Source of the DNA: Escherichia coli
GTDB lineage: Bacteria > Pseudomonadota > Gammaproteobacteria > Enterobacterales > Enterobacteriaceae
Direction: 5' to 3'
Length of the DNA stretch: 41,088 nucleotides
Assembly (NCBI RefSeq): GCF_011881725.1
Contig: NZ_JAATUR010000040.1
Span: forward strand, 1 to 41,088
Position 1 is the stretch's first letter. Every line of letters starts with the position of its first letter. The notes beneath the pieces were generated by a model. The model ran no database searches. It had not been told where the DNA came from and saw only the letters and a list, made by a program, of their open reading frames with translations. The translations under genes and the position numbers were made by a program. Positions 1-11,818 of this stretch are shown piece after piece.

Positions 1-43
1 GATTCAGCCTTTGGCAGCACTCTTCATGCCGCTCTTTTCCGCT

Positions 44-361
44 TTAGTATTCCCACGTCTCCGGGTTAATCCCCATCTCACGCATGATCTCTTTTGCCGC
101 TTCCGGGATTTCGTCGCTGCGCTCTTTACGCAGGTCGGCATCATCCGGCAGAGGTTGCCCGGTAAAGGCATGCAGAAACGCTTCGCACAGCAGCTCGCTG
201 TTGGTCGCGTGACGCAGGTTGTTCACCTGACGACGCGTGCGTTCATCGGTGAGGATTTTTAACACCTTAAGAGGAATAGAAACCGTAATCTTTTTGACTT
301 GTTCACTCTTCTTTCCGTGCTCAGCGTATGGGCTGATATATTCGCCGCTCCATTCAGCCAT
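44..361 (-). CDS. metJ: MetJ, methionine regulon repressor
   Basis: This is the S-adenosylmethionine-dependent repressor of the methionine regulon, a dimeric ribbon-helix-helix DNA-binding protein. The 105-residue product starts MAEWSGEY and carries the beta-ribbon KKITVSIPL that enters the major groove, followed by the helices around [17 protein letters not shown]. The reading frame is open further upstream, but the start at 361 gives the family's exact length. The protein matches E. coli MetJ as I remember it. It is transcribed divergently from metB over a shared met-box operator, so it should repress both metBL and itself. Its 3' end lies close to the window edge, so its terminator cannot be judged. 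Confidence 0.97.
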
Positions 362-531
362 GAGATACTTAATCCTCTTCGTCAATAAATTGAGATCAGA
401 CCACACAGTTAATGTGGGTACTGGCCGTAAACCCGCATAGTTTACCGTACAGGTGTTACCGTGACATCGTGTAATGCACCTGTCGGCGTGATAATGCATA
501 TAATTTTAACGGCTATTTGTGATTTGCTCAA

Positions 532-594
532 TCTATACGCAAAGAAGTTTAGATGTCCAGATGTGTTGACGTCCATTAACGCAATGTTTACTCT
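532..594. promoter_or_regulatory. metJ/metB divergent promoters with tandem met boxes
   Basis: Tandem 8-bp met-box-like units run AGAAGTTT (543-550), AGATGTCC (551-558), AGATGTGT (559-566) and TGACGTCC (567-574), compared with the consensus AGACGTCT. Rightward for metB, a -35 TTGACG (566-571) and a -10 TACTCT (589-594) are 17 bp apart. Leftward for metJ, TGGACA (complement of 554-559) and TATAGA (complement of 532-537) are 16 bp apart. MetJ bound to the array would therefore cover both -35 elements. The boxes are read directly; promoter assignment is by motif and spacing only. Confidence 0.8.
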
Positions 595-637
595 GGTGCC
601 TGTCTTTTCACCGACTCAGCCCAGGGAACTTCATCAC

Positions 638-1798
638 ATGACGCGTAAACAGGCCACCATCGCAGTGCGTAGCGGGTTAAATGACGACGAACAGTATGGT
701 TGCGTTGTCCCGCCAATCCATCTTTCCAGCACCTATAACTTTACCGGGTTTAACGAACCGCGCGCGCATGATTACTCGCGACGCGGCAACCCAACGCGCG
801 ATGTAGTTCAGCGTGCGCTGGCTGAACTGGAAGGTGGCGCTGGCGCGGTACTTACTAATACCGGCATGTCAGCCATTCATCTGGTGACCACTGTCTTTTT
901 GAAACCGGGCGATCTGCTGGTTGCGCCGCACGACTGCTATGGCGGCAGCTATCGTTTGTTCGACAGCCTGGCAAAACGCGGCTGTTATCGCGTGCTGTTT
1001 GTTGATCAGGGCGATGAACAGGCATTACGGGCGGCGCTGGCAGAAAAACCTAAACTGGTGCTGGTAGAAAGCCCAAGTAATCCATTGTTACGCGTCGTGG
1101 ATATTGCGAAAATCTGCCATCTGGCAAGGGAAGTCGGGGCGGTGAGCGTGGTGGATAACACCTTCTTAAGCCCGGCATTACAAAATCCGCTGGCATTGGG
1201 TGCTGATCTGGTGTTGCATTCATGTACGAAATATCTGAATGGTCACTCTGACGTGGTGGCAGGCGTCGTGATTGCTAAAGATCCAGATGTGGTCACCGAA
1301 CTGGCCTGGTGGGCAAACAATATTGGCGTGACGGGTAGCGCATTTGACAGCTATCTGCTGCTACGCGGTCTGCGAACTCTGGTGCCGCGTATGGATCTGG
1401 CACAGCGCAACGCGCAGGCGATTGTGAAATATCTGCAAACCCAGCCGCTGGTGAAAAAACTGTATCACCCGTCGCTGCCGGAAAATCAGGGGCATGAAAT
1501 TGCCGCGCGCCAGCAAAAAGGCTTTGGCGCAATGTTGAGTTTTGAACTGGATGGCGATGAGCAGACGCTGCGTCGTTTCCTGGGCGGGCTGTCGTTGTTT
1601 ACGCTGGCGGAATCGTTAGGGGGAGTGGAAAGTTTAATCTCTCACGCCGCAACCATGACACATGCAGGCATGGCGCCTGAAGCGCGTGCTGCCGCCGGGA
1701 TCTCCGAGACGCTGCTGCGTATCTCCACCGGTATTGAAGATGGCGAAGATTTAATTGCCGACCTGGAAAATGGCTTCCGGGCTGCAAACAAGGGGTAA
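638..1798 (+). CDS. metB: Cystathionine gamma-synthase
   Basis: This PLP enzyme condenses O-succinylhomoserine with cysteine to form cystathionine, the first transsulfuration step to methionine. The 386-residue product starts MTRKQATIAV. Residues visible include the substrate-loop SRRGNPTRDVVQ and the Schiff-base lysine K198 in SCTKYLNGHSD, typical of the Cys/Met metabolism PLP family. An upstream in-frame ATG at 461 exists, but it lies upstream of the predicted metB promoter and would add an unrelated leader. The start at 638 gives the E. coli length. The gene is followed 2 nt later by metL, so the two form an operon controlled by the upstream met boxes. Confidence 0.97.
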   Translation: MTRKQATIAVRSGLNDDEQYGCVVPPIHLSSTYNFTGFNEPRAHDYSRRGNPTRDVVQRALAELEGGAGAVLTNTGMSAIHLVTTVFLKPGDLLVAPHDCYGGSYRLFDSLAKRGCYRVLFVDQGDEQALRAALAEKPKLVLVESPSNPLLRVVDIAKICHLAREVGAVSVVDNTFLSPALQNPLALGADLVLHSCTKYLNGHSDVVAGVVIAKDPDVVTELAWWANNIGVTGSAFDSYLLLRGLRTLVPRMDLAQRNAQAIVKYLQTQPLVKKLYHPSLPENQGHEIAARQQKGFGAMLSFELDGDEQTLRRFLGGLSLFTLAESLGGVESLISHAATMTHAGMAPEARAAAGISETLLRISTGIEDGEDLIADLENGFRAANKG

Positions 1799-1800
1799 AA

Positions 1801-4233
1801 ATGAGTGTGATTGCGCAGGCAGGGGCGAAAGGTCGTCAGCTGCATAAATTTGGTGGCAGTAGTCTGGCTGATGTGAAGTGTTATTTGCGTGTCGCGGGCA
1901 TTATGGCAGAGTACTCTCAGCCCGACGATATGATGGTGGTTTCCGCCGCCGGTAGCACTACTAACCAGTTGATTAACTGGTTGAAACTAAGCCAGACCGA
2001 TCGTCTCTCTGCGCATCAGGTTCAACAAACACTGCGTCGTTATCAGTGCGATCTGATTAGCGGCCTGTTACCCGCCGAAGAAGCCGATAGCCTCATTAGC
2101 GCCTTTGTCAGCGATCTGGAACGTCTGGCCGCGCTGCTCGACAGCGGTGTCACCGATGCGGTGTATGCGGAAGTGGTGGGGCATGGTGAAGTGTGGTCGG
2201 CGCGCTTGATGTCTGCGGTGCTTAATCAACAAGGGCTGCCAGCAGCCTGGCTTGATGCTCGCGAGTTTTTACGTGCTGAACGTGCCGCACAACCTCAGGT
2301 TGATGAAGGTCTTTCGTACCCGTTGCTGCAACAACTGCTGGTGCAACATCCGGGCAAACGCCTGGTAGTGACCGGGTTTATCAGCCGTAACAACGCCGGT
2401 GAAACGGTGCTGCTGGGGCGTAATGGTTCCGACTATTCCGCGACACAAATCGGTGCGCTGGCAGGTGTTTCTCGCGTAACCATCTGGAGCGATGTCGCCG
2501 GGGTATACAGTGCCGACCCGCGTAAAGTGAAAGATGCCTGTCTGCTGCCGTTACTGCGTCTTGATGAAGCCAGCGAACTGGCGCGTCTGGCGGCTCCCGT
2601 TCTTCACGCCCGTACTTTACAGCCAGTTTCTGGCAGCGAAATCGACCTGCAACTACGCTGTAGCTACACGCCAGATCAAGGCTCCACGCGCATTGAACGC
2701 GTCCTGGCGTCTGGTACAGGCGCGCGTATCGTCACCAGCCACGATGATGTCTGTTTGATTGAGTTTCAGGTGCCCGCCAGCCAGGATTTCAAACTGGCGC
2801 ATAAAGAAATCGACCAGATCCTGAAACGTGCTCAGGTGCGTCCACTGGCAGTTGGCGTGCATAACGATCGCCAGTTGCTGCAATTTTGCTATACCTCGGA
2901 AGTCGCCGACAGTGCGCTGAAAATCCTCGACGAAGCAGGATTACCTGGCGAACTGCGTCTGCGTCAGGGGCTGGCGCTGGTGGCGATGGTCGGGGCGGGC
3001 GTCACCCGTAACCCACTGCATTGCCACCGTTTCTGGCAGCAACTGAAAGGTCAACCGGTCGAATTTACCTGGCAGTCAGATGACGGCATCAGTCTGGTGG
3101 CAGTGCTGCGCACCGGCCCGACCGAAAGCCTGATCCAGGGCCTGCATCAGTCCGTCTTCCGCGCAGAGAAACGCATCGGCCTGGTATTGTTCGGCAAGGG
3201 CAATATCGGTTCCCGCTGGCTGGAACTGTTCGCCCGTGAGCAGAGCACGCTTTCGGCGCGTACCGGATTTGAATTTGTGCTGGCAGGCGTGGTGGACAGC
3301 CGCCGCAGCCTGTTGAGCTATGACGGGCTGGACGCCAGCCGCGCGTTAGCCTTCTTCAACGATGAAGCCGTCGAGCAGGATGAAGAGTCGTTGTTCCTGT
3401 GGATGCGCGCGCATCCGTATGATGATTTAGTGGTGTTGGATGTCACCGCCAGCCAGCAGCTTGCTGATCAGTATCTTGATTTCGCCAGCCACGGTTTCCA
3501 CGTCATCAGCGCCAACAAACTGGCGGGAGCGAGCAACAGCAACAAATATCGCCAGATCCACGATGCCTTCGAAAAAACCGGACGTCACTGGCTGTACAAC
3601 GCCACCGTCGGCGCTGGCTTGCCGATCAACCATACCGTGCGCGATCTGATCGACAGCGGTGACACTATTTTGTCGATCAGCGGGATCTTCTCCGGCACGC
3701 TCTCCTGGCTGTTCCTGCAATTCGACGGCAGCGTGCCGTTTACCGAACTGGTGGATCAAGCGTGGCAGCAGGGGTTAACCGAACCTGATCCGCGTGACGA
3801 CCTTTCCGGCAAAGACGTGATGCGCAAACTGGTGATTCTGGCGCGTGAAGCAGGTTACGACATCGAACCGGACCAGGTACGTGTTGAATCACTGGTGCCA
3901 GCCCATTGTGAAGGTGGCAGCATCGATCATTTCTTTGAGAATGGCGATGAACTGAACGAACAGATGGTACAACGGCTGGAAGCGGCCCGCGAAATGGGGC
4001 TGGTGCTGCGCTATGTGGCGCGTTTCGACGCCAACGGCAAAGCGCGTGTTGGCGTGGAAGCGGTGCGTGAAGACCATCCGCTGGCATCACTGCTGCCTTG
4101 CGATAACGTCTTTGCCATCGAAAGCCGCTGGTATCGCGACAATCCGCTGGTGATCCGCGGGCCAGGGGCAGGGCGCGACGTCACCGCCGGGGCGATTCAG
4201 TCGGATATCAACCGGCTGGCGCAGTTGTTGTAA
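1801..4233 (+). CDS. metL: Bifunctional aspartokinase II / homoserine dehydrogenase II
   Basis: This enzyme catalyses two steps of the aspartate pathway: phosphorylation of aspartate, and NAD(P)H reduction of aspartate semialdehyde to homoserine. The 810-residue protein has an N-terminal aspartokinase with the KFGGSSLADV nucleotide motif near residue 18, a central region where ThrA carries ACT domains, and a C-terminal homoserine dehydrogenase. The dehydrogenase part has a Rossmann motif (LFGKGNIGSRW) and the signature around VGAGLPINHTVRDLI. The isozyme is the methionine-repressed one, as its place behind metB shows. Its last 37 nt (4197-4233) overlap a convergent gene on the other strand, which is unusual for this locus. 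Confidence 0.97.
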   Translation: MSVIAQAGAKGRQLHKFGGSSLADVKCYLRVAGIMAEYSQPDDMMVVSAAGSTTNQLINWLKLSQTDRLSAHQVQQTLRRYQCDLISGLLPAEEADSLISAFVSDLERLAALLDSGVTDAVYAEVVGHGEVWSARLMSAVLNQQGLPAAWLDAREFLRAERAAQPQVDEGLSYPLLQQLLVQHPGKRLVVTGFISRNNAGETVLLGRNGSDYSATQIGALAGVSRVTIWSDVAGVYSADPRKVKDACLLPLLRLDEASELARLAAPVLHARTLQPVSGSEIDLQLRCSYTPDQGSTRIERVLASGTGARIVTSHDDVCLIEFQVPASQDFKLAHKEIDQILKRAQVRPLAVGVHNDRQLLQFCYTSEVADSALKILDEAGLPGELRLRQGLALVAMVGAGVTRNPLHCHRFWQQLKGQPVEFTWQSDDGISLVAVLRTGPTESLIQGLHQSVFRAEKRIGLVLFGKGNIGSRWLELFAREQSTLSARTGFEFVLAGVVDSRRSLLSYDGLDASRALAFFNDEAVEQDEESLFLWMRAHPYDDLVVLDVTASQQLADQYLDFASHGFHVISANKLAGASNSNKYRQIHDAFEKTGRHWLYNATVGAGLPINHTVRDLIDSGDTILSISGIFSGTLSWLFLQFDGSVPFTELVDQAWQQGLTEPDPRDDLSGKDVMRKLVILAREAGYDIEPDQVRVESLVPAHCEGGSIDHFFENGDELNEQMVQRLEAAREMGLVLRYVARFDANGKARVGVEAVREDHPLASLLPCDNVFAIESRWYRDNPLVIRGPGAGRDVTAGAIQSDINRLAQLL

Positions 4234-5327
4234 TCCTGAGCCAGAGAAAGCAGTATTTGCGTAACGCGCCCTGCGGAAAGCGGGGGGCTGTGAGTAAATA
4301 CTGCTTGTTTATGTAGCCAGTGGATAAAATGTCTGCTGGTTGCTAAAGAGAGCATTTCAGCCTTGGTACTCTTTCCGCCCGTTAATGCACATACCATTTT
4401 ACGATTTTTTCCCTGAACCCAGAGTTGCCACTGATTTTGCCACCAGCCGTGATATGTTGTTCCCTGAAAACGCCAGGACGTATTATCGGTACTGTCAGCT
4501 ATTTCCTCTTCAATAAACCAAATTTCACCTTGCTGTTGGCGAAAAAGATAAGACCAGGCCGTAATAATGGCGCCTCTTAAAAAACACTCGTGTGAGATAA
4601 CATGTGTTTTAACTGTCGGGAATAAAATATTCAGTACTCTAAAATGCCCGTGTGCCGTAATAACTGGACGCAGTATAGTGCCTTTGGCATTGCGTTTGAG
4701 TACTGCGCTTCCATATTGAATTTCATCAAACTGACTGCGGCGGAGGAATTGTGTTTCGCGCATATCAACGCGTTGTACGATATTGCTTTCGTGAATATCA
4801 GGCTCTGTATTTCCTTTATATCGGTAATGCAGACTTTCTCCAGCCTGATGCTGAGTGAAATTAGTAGAAAGATGAAGAATATTACCGCGAAGAGCATCAA
4901 AACTGATTAAAACATACAGCTTTTGCCCGCCGCTGGTCCCCTGAAATGGCACGACCAGAGCAACCGTTTCGATTATTTCGGGAGTCGTTATTTCTTTCTG
5001 ATATTGTTTGGGTGTCCAGACTTTTTTGCAGCCACGGCATTGAATGCGTTGCGATCCCTGTGGATTGTGACCATAACAAATCGTGTCTGTGCCATAACAT
5101 ACCGGGCAGAAATGACCCTTCTCCGAGGCCCACGTAGATAAGTGAACTGTCAACCAGTCACGAAATTGCTGTTCGTCAAACAACGGCGGGTAACTTCCAC
5201 ATGCCCGACAGTGCAATGCCGGATAACCCAATCGATAGTTGGGCCAGCTGTAATCAGGCGATATTGGTAGTCCTAAATTACGGCAACCAAACGACTTGCA
5301 GGCATTAATCGTAAACAGAGTCGACAT
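4197..5327 (-). CDS. IS1-InsA-like zinc-ribbon protein, function unknown
   Basis: The 376-residue protein begins with two zinc-ribbon-like modules: C10-C15 with C40-C43, and C74-C77 with C97-C100. The second module (CPVC, then GHNPQGSQRIQC, then GCKKVWT) closely follows the N-terminal zinc ribbon of the IS1 protein InsA. The rest contains FDEIQYG and a Trp-rich segment (HGWWQNQWQLW) that recall a DDE transposase/RNase H fold; this is a weak impression only. I see no terminal inverted repeats or target duplication, so it is not a recognisable active IS. It could be a domesticated transposase or a DNA-binding regulator. GGTGA lies 8 nt before the ATG. The gene is relatively AT-rich (20 G/C in 4861-4920). 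From memory, K-12 lacks it and Salmonella carries a gene of this type here. Confidence 0.75.
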   Translation of the reverse strand: MSTLFTINACKSFGCRNLGLPISPDYSWPNYRLGYPALHCRACGSYPPLFDEQQFRDWLTVHLSTWASEKGHFCPVCYGTDTICYGHNPQGSQRIQCRGCKKVWTPKQYQKEITTPEIIETVALVVPFQGTSGGQKLYVLISFDALRGNILHLSTNFTQHQAGESLHYRYKGNTEPDIHESNIVQRVDMRETQFLRRSQFDEIQYGSAVLKRNAKGTILRPVITAHGHFRVLNILFPTVKTHVISHECFLRGAIITAWSYLFRQQQGEIWFIEEEIADSTDNTSWRFQGTTYHGWWQNQWQLWVQGKNRKMVCALTGGKSTKAEMLSLATSRHFIHWLHKQAVFTHSPPLSAGRVTQILLSLAQDYNNCASRLISD

Positions 5328-5384
5328 TTTTCACCAACGATTTCACAAGGTTGTTGATTTTGTCTGTCAACGCTCCCCTGTGGA

Positions 5385-5434
5385 TGTGATTACTCTCACA
5401 TAAATAAGTCTTTCAGAACGTAATGTAGCAATCC
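5385..5434 (+). promoter_or_regulatory. Predicted class II CRP-dependent promoter
   Basis: The sequence at 5385-5400 is TGTGA-N6-TCACA, which matches the core CRP consensus at every defined position. A -10-like TAATGT lies at 5421-5426, giving a start near 5433-5434. The CRP site would then be centred at about -41.5, the class II position, and no good -35 is present, as expected. This promoter would drive the exported 5'-nucleotidase (start 5460). The divergent zinc-ribbon gene starts at 5327 and could also be affected. The site is read directly; the promoter geometry is inference. Confidence 0.65.
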
Positions 5435-5459
5435 TTTATCTCACTGAAAGGGACTATTT

Positions 5460-7013
5460 ATGAAAATTAAAATGCTTGCTGCGGGTATCGCATTAACATT
5501 ACCGTTCTGGGCTTGCGCCAAAGATGTCACCATTATTTATACTAACGACCTTCATGCACATGTAGAGCCTTATAAAGTGCCATGGATTGCTGACGGTAAA
5601 CGGGATATTGGCGGCTGGGCAAATATCACTACGCTGGTTAAACAGGAAAAAGCTAAAAACAAAGCGACATGGTTTTTTGATGCGGGCGACTATTTTACCG
5701 GGCCGTATATCAGCAGCCTGACTAAAGGCAAGGCTATTATCGATATTATGAATACTATGCCGTTTGATGCCGTCACAATAGGCAACCATGAATTTGACCA
5801 CGGCTGGGACAACACGTTATTACAGTTGAGTCAGGCAAAATTCCCTATTGTACAAGGGAATATTTTCTATCAGAACAGCAGTAAAGCATTCTGGGATAAG
5901 CCATATACCATCATCGAAAAAGACGGTGTGAAAATAGGTGTTATAGGTTTGCACGGAGTATTTGCCTTTAATGACACGGTATCCGCTGCCACGCGAGTGG
6001 GTATTGAGGCGCGTGATGAAATTAAATGGCTACAGCGTTATATCGACGAACTCAAAGGCAAGGTTGATTTAACCGTTGCCCTGATCCACGAAGGTGTTCC
6101 GGCCCGCCAGTCCAGTATGGGAGGTACAGATGTGCGTCGCGCACTGGATAAAGATATTCAGACGGCAAGTCAGGTGAAAGGGCTGGATATTTTGATCACC
6201 GGACATGCGCATGTAGGTACGCCGGAACCGATTAAAGTGGGCAATACGTTAATCCTCTCGACGGACAGCGGCGGGATTGATGTGGGTAAACTGGTACTGG
6301 ACTACAAAGAGAAGCCGCATGATTTTACGGTGAAAAACTTCGAGCTTAAAACCATTTACGCCGACGAGTGGAAGCCCGATCCGCAAACGAAACAGGTGAT
6401 CGATGGTTGGAATAAAAAACTTGATGAAGTGGTGCAACAAACGGTGGCGCAATCGCCGGTTGAATTAAAACGCGCCTATGGTGAATCGGCATCTCTGGGG
6501 AACCTGGCGGCGGACGCTTTACTGGCAGCGGCAGGTAAAAATACCCAAATAGCCTTAACCAATTCAGGCGGGATCCGCAATGAGATCCCCGCGGGTGCGA
6601 TTACGATGGGCGGCGTCATCAGTACCTTCCCGTTCCCCAACGAACTGGTGACGATGGAACTCACGGGTAAACAATTACGCAGTTTGATGGAACACGGCGC
6701 AAGTTTAAGTAATGGCGTTTTGCAGGTATCGAAAGGCCTGGAAATGAAGTACGACAGCAGCAAGCCGGTTGGTCAGCGGGTAATCACGCTGACTTTGAAT
6801 GGCAAACCGATTGAAGATGCGACGGTTTACGCTATTGCCACCCAGAGTTTCCTTGCTGATGGCGGAGATGGTTTTACCGTCTTTACCAAGGGGAAAGCGC
6901 GCAACACCACGGGGGGCTATTACGTTTATCACGCGGTGGTTGATTACTTTAAAGCGGGTAACACCCTCACGGATGAACAGCTTAACGGTATGCGCGTGAA
7001 AGATATAAAGTAA
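5460..7013 (+). CDS. Exported UshA-type 5'-nucleotidase/metallophosphatase
   Basis: The 517-residue product carries a type I signal peptide ([20 protein letters not shown], likely cleaved after A20) and should act in the periplasm. The N-terminal calcineurin-like metallophosphatase shows its metal ligands: D30 and H32 (TNDLHAH), D77 (DAGDYF), N109-H110 (GNHEFDHG) and a late [10 protein letters not shown]. The C-terminal 5'-nucleotidase domain has NSGGIRN, the [14 protein letters not shown] stretch and [11 protein letters not shown] for base stacking. The expected reaction is hydrolysis of nucleotides or cyclic nucleotides to nucleosides; the exact substrate cannot be read. AAGGGA precedes the ATG, and a CRP site lies upstream, suggesting catabolic use of nucleotides. 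It is absent from this position in K-12 as I remember it. It is not ushA itself, which lies elsewhere. Confidence 0.88.
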   Translation: MKIKMLAAGIALTLPFWACAKDVTIIYTNDLHAHVEPYKVPWIADGKRDIGGWANITTLVKQEKAKNKATWFFDAGDYFTGPYISSLTKGKAIIDIMNTMPFDAVTIGNHEFDHGWDNTLLQLSQAKFPIVQGNIFYQNSSKAFWDKPYTIIEKDGVKIGVIGLHGVFAFNDTVSAATRVGIEARDEIKWLQRYIDELKGKVDLTVALIHEGVPARQSSMGGTDVRRALDKDIQTASQVKGLDILITGHAHVGTPEPIKVGNTLILSTDSGGIDVGKLVLDYKEKPHDFTVKNFELKTIYADEWKPDPQTKQVIDGWNKKLDEVVQQTVAQSPVELKRAYGESASLGNLAADALLAAAGKNTQIALTNSGGIRNEIPAGAITMGGVISTFPFPNELVTMELTGKQLRSLMEHGASLSNGVLQVSKGLEMKYDSSKPVGQRVITLTLNGKPIEDATVYAIATQSFLADGGDGFTVFTKGKARNTTGGYYVYHAVVDYFKAGNTLTDEQLNGMRVKDIK

Positions 7014-7067
7014 AAGTACGCTTGAGTTGACTCATCCGTTTATTACCCGTTGATGTCGCAGAGCTTG

Positions 7068-7123
7068 TATTTGGCCTACGCGAGAACGTAGGCCAAATAA
7101 GATGCTGTAGCATCGCCATCCAG
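7068..7123. repeat. 13-bp perfect inverted repeat joined to a degenerate REP
   Basis: TATTTGGCCTACG (7068-7080) and CGTAGGCCAAATA (7087-7099) form a perfect hairpin with a 6-nt loop. The right arm continues into GATGCTGTAGCATC and a partial REP-like tail. No T-run follows, so it is not a classical intrinsic terminator, but it would stabilise the 3' end of the nucleotidase mRNA. The remaining gap to about 7310 shows nothing I can assign. Confidence 0.6.
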
Positions 7124-7313
7124 TGGCAGGGCGTTGGTGTTCGAGCCAGTACAGGCGTCATTGTGTCGGCAGCATATTAGCCACAACGTGCGTGGTGGGC
7201 TGCGTTACAGCGAAATCTCTTTATAGACCCTAATTAAGATGAATCTTTTTCATCTTCCCTGATTTTTCCTCACCATGATTGGTCATTTTTCGGTTGACGC
7301 CCTACGGCTTTTC

Positions 7314-7361
7314 CTTCATCTTTACATCTGGACGTCTAAATGGATAGATGTTCACAACACA
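7314..7361 (+). promoter_or_regulatory. metF met-box operator
   Basis: Met-box-like 8-mers run TTACATCT (7322-7329), GGACGTCT (7330-7337), AAATGGAT (7338-7345) and AGATGTTC (7346-7353). The second differs from the AGACGTCT consensus by one base. The array lies 30-75 nt before metF, where MetJ repression is known in E. coli. Confidence 0.75.
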
Positions 7362-7391
7362 ACATATAACTACAAGCGATTGATGAGGTAA

Positions 7392-8285
<894 letters not shown>

Positions 8286-8360
8286 GTATGTGGCTTTTGT
8301 GAAAATCACACAGTGATCACAAATTTTAAACAGAGCACAAAATGCTGCGTCGAAATGAGA

Positions 8361-8400
8361 GTGAGGAAAATAAGGTAGTCAACCTTGTTTTCTCCCTCAT
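8361..8400. terminator. Imperfect hairpin downstream of metF
   Basis: GTGAGGAAAATAAGGT pairs imperfectly with ACCTTGTTTTCTCCCTCA across a short AGTCA loop. No T-run follows, so termination efficiency is uncertain. Upstream, near 8296-8323, there is a cluster of short GTGA/TCAC symmetries. Confidence 0.45.
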
Positions 8401-8443
8401 TCCTTGAAGGATACGGAACTAAAACCCTTTTTTATAAGGCATT

Positions 8444-10794
<2,351 letters not shown>

Positions 10795-10804
10795 TCTGAC
10801 CTTC

Positions 10805-10834
10805 TTCAGCGACTGTCTGATGGCAGTCGCTGAA
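10805..10834 (+). terminator. katG hairpin terminator
   Basis: TTCAGCGACTG (10805-10815) and CAGTCGCTGAA (10824-10834) form a perfect 11-bp stem with an 8-nt loop, 11 nt after the katG stop. The following CATTATTT is only weakly T-rich. Confidence 0.7.
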
Positions 10835-10886
10835 CATTATTTACCAGCGTATAGTGTGCGGACGAAAACTACACACTGGATCTCTC

Positions 10887-11792
10887 ATGTCTGCCGCAGG
10901 AAAGAGCAACCCACTGGCAATCAGTGGCCTAGTTGTGCTCACACTTATCTGGAGTTATAGCTGGATTTTCATGAAGCAAGTCACCAGCTATATCGGTGCC
11001 TTCGACTTTACCGCCTTACGCTGTATTTTCGGCGCTCTCGTTTTATTCATCGTCCTTTTATTACGCGGTCGCGGTATGCGCCCGACACCATTTAAATACA
11101 CCTTAGCCATTGCTCTGTTACAAACCTGCGGGATGGTTGGCCTGGCGCAGTGGGCGCTGGTGAGCGGCGGAGCGGGGAAGGTGGCGATCCTGAGCTATAC
11201 CATGCCGTTCTGGGTGGTGATCTTCGCGGCATTGTTTCTCGGTGAACGACTGCGACGCGGGCAATATTTCGCAATTCTGATTGCCGCTTTCGGTTTATTT
11301 TTGGTGTTGCAGCCGTGGCAACTCGATTTCTCTTCGATGAAAAGCGCTATCCTTGCGATCCTCTCCGGCGTCAGTTGGGGGGCGAGTGCCATTGTCGCTA
11401 AACGCCTTTACGCCCGTTATCCGCGTGTGGATTTATTGTCGTTAACATCCTGGCAGATGCTTTATGCGGCGCTGGTGATGAGTATAGTCGCCTGGCTGGT
11501 GCCGCAACGTGAAATTGACTGGCAACCTACGGTGTTCTGGGCGCTGGCCTACAGTGCGATTCTGGCGACGGCGCTGGCCTGGAGCTTATGGCTGTTTGTG
11601 CTGAAAAACTTACCTGCCAGTATTGCCAGCTTAAGTACGTTGGCCGTTCCCGTTTGCGGTGTACTCTTTTCCTGGTGGCTGCTCGGTGAAAATCCGGGGG
11701 CCGTTGAAGGTAGCGGTATTGTGCTGATTGTGCTGGCACTGGCGCTGGTGAGTCGTAAGAAAAAAGAAGCTGTCAGCATAAAAAGGATCTGA
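10887..11792 (+). CDS. yijE: EamA-family inner-membrane exporter (cystine exporter)
   Basis: The 301-residue protein has two EamA/DMT repeats and about ten hydrophobic segments, for example [27 protein letters not shown] and [14 protein letters not shown]. It ends in a basic tail ([13 protein letters not shown]). E. coli YijE has been reported as a cystine exporter; the sequence itself shows only the transporter family. The start at 10887 (MSAAGKS) is preferred to the upstream in-frame ATG at 10854 because it gives the K-12 length. The 3' end converges on yijF with a 26-nt gap. Confidence 0.92.
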   Translation: MSAAGKSNPLAISGLVVLTLIWSYSWIFMKQVTSYIGAFDFTALRCIFGALVLFIVLLLRGRGMRPTPFKYTLAIALLQTCGMVGLAQWALVSGGAGKVAILSYTMPFWVVIFAALFLGERLRRGQYFAILIAAFGLFLVLQPWQLDFSSMKSAILAILSGVSWGASAIVAKRLYARYPRVDLLSLTSWQMLYAALVMSIVAWLVPQREIDWQPTVFWALAYSAILATALAWSLWLFVLKNLPASIASLSTLAVPVCGVLFSWWLLGENPGAVEGSGIVLIVLALALVSRKKKEAVSIKRI

Positions 11793-11818
11793 ATCTTTTC
11801 TACACGTGGGGTGATCGC

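Noticed and set aside
461..637. Longer metB start at 461
   Set aside because: It lies upstream of the predicted promoter and met boxes and adds residues absent from the family. The start at 638 gives the exact known length.
4197..5327. Active insertion sequence between metL and metF
   Set aside because: The zinc ribbon resembles InsA, but no terminal inverted repeats, target duplication or InsB-like partner can be seen.
8296..8323. Cluster of TGTGA/TCACA motifs after metF as a CRP site
   Set aside because: The half-sites are separated by 3 or 14 bases rather than 6, so no proper CRP site is formed. It is more likely part of the metF 3' untranslated structure.
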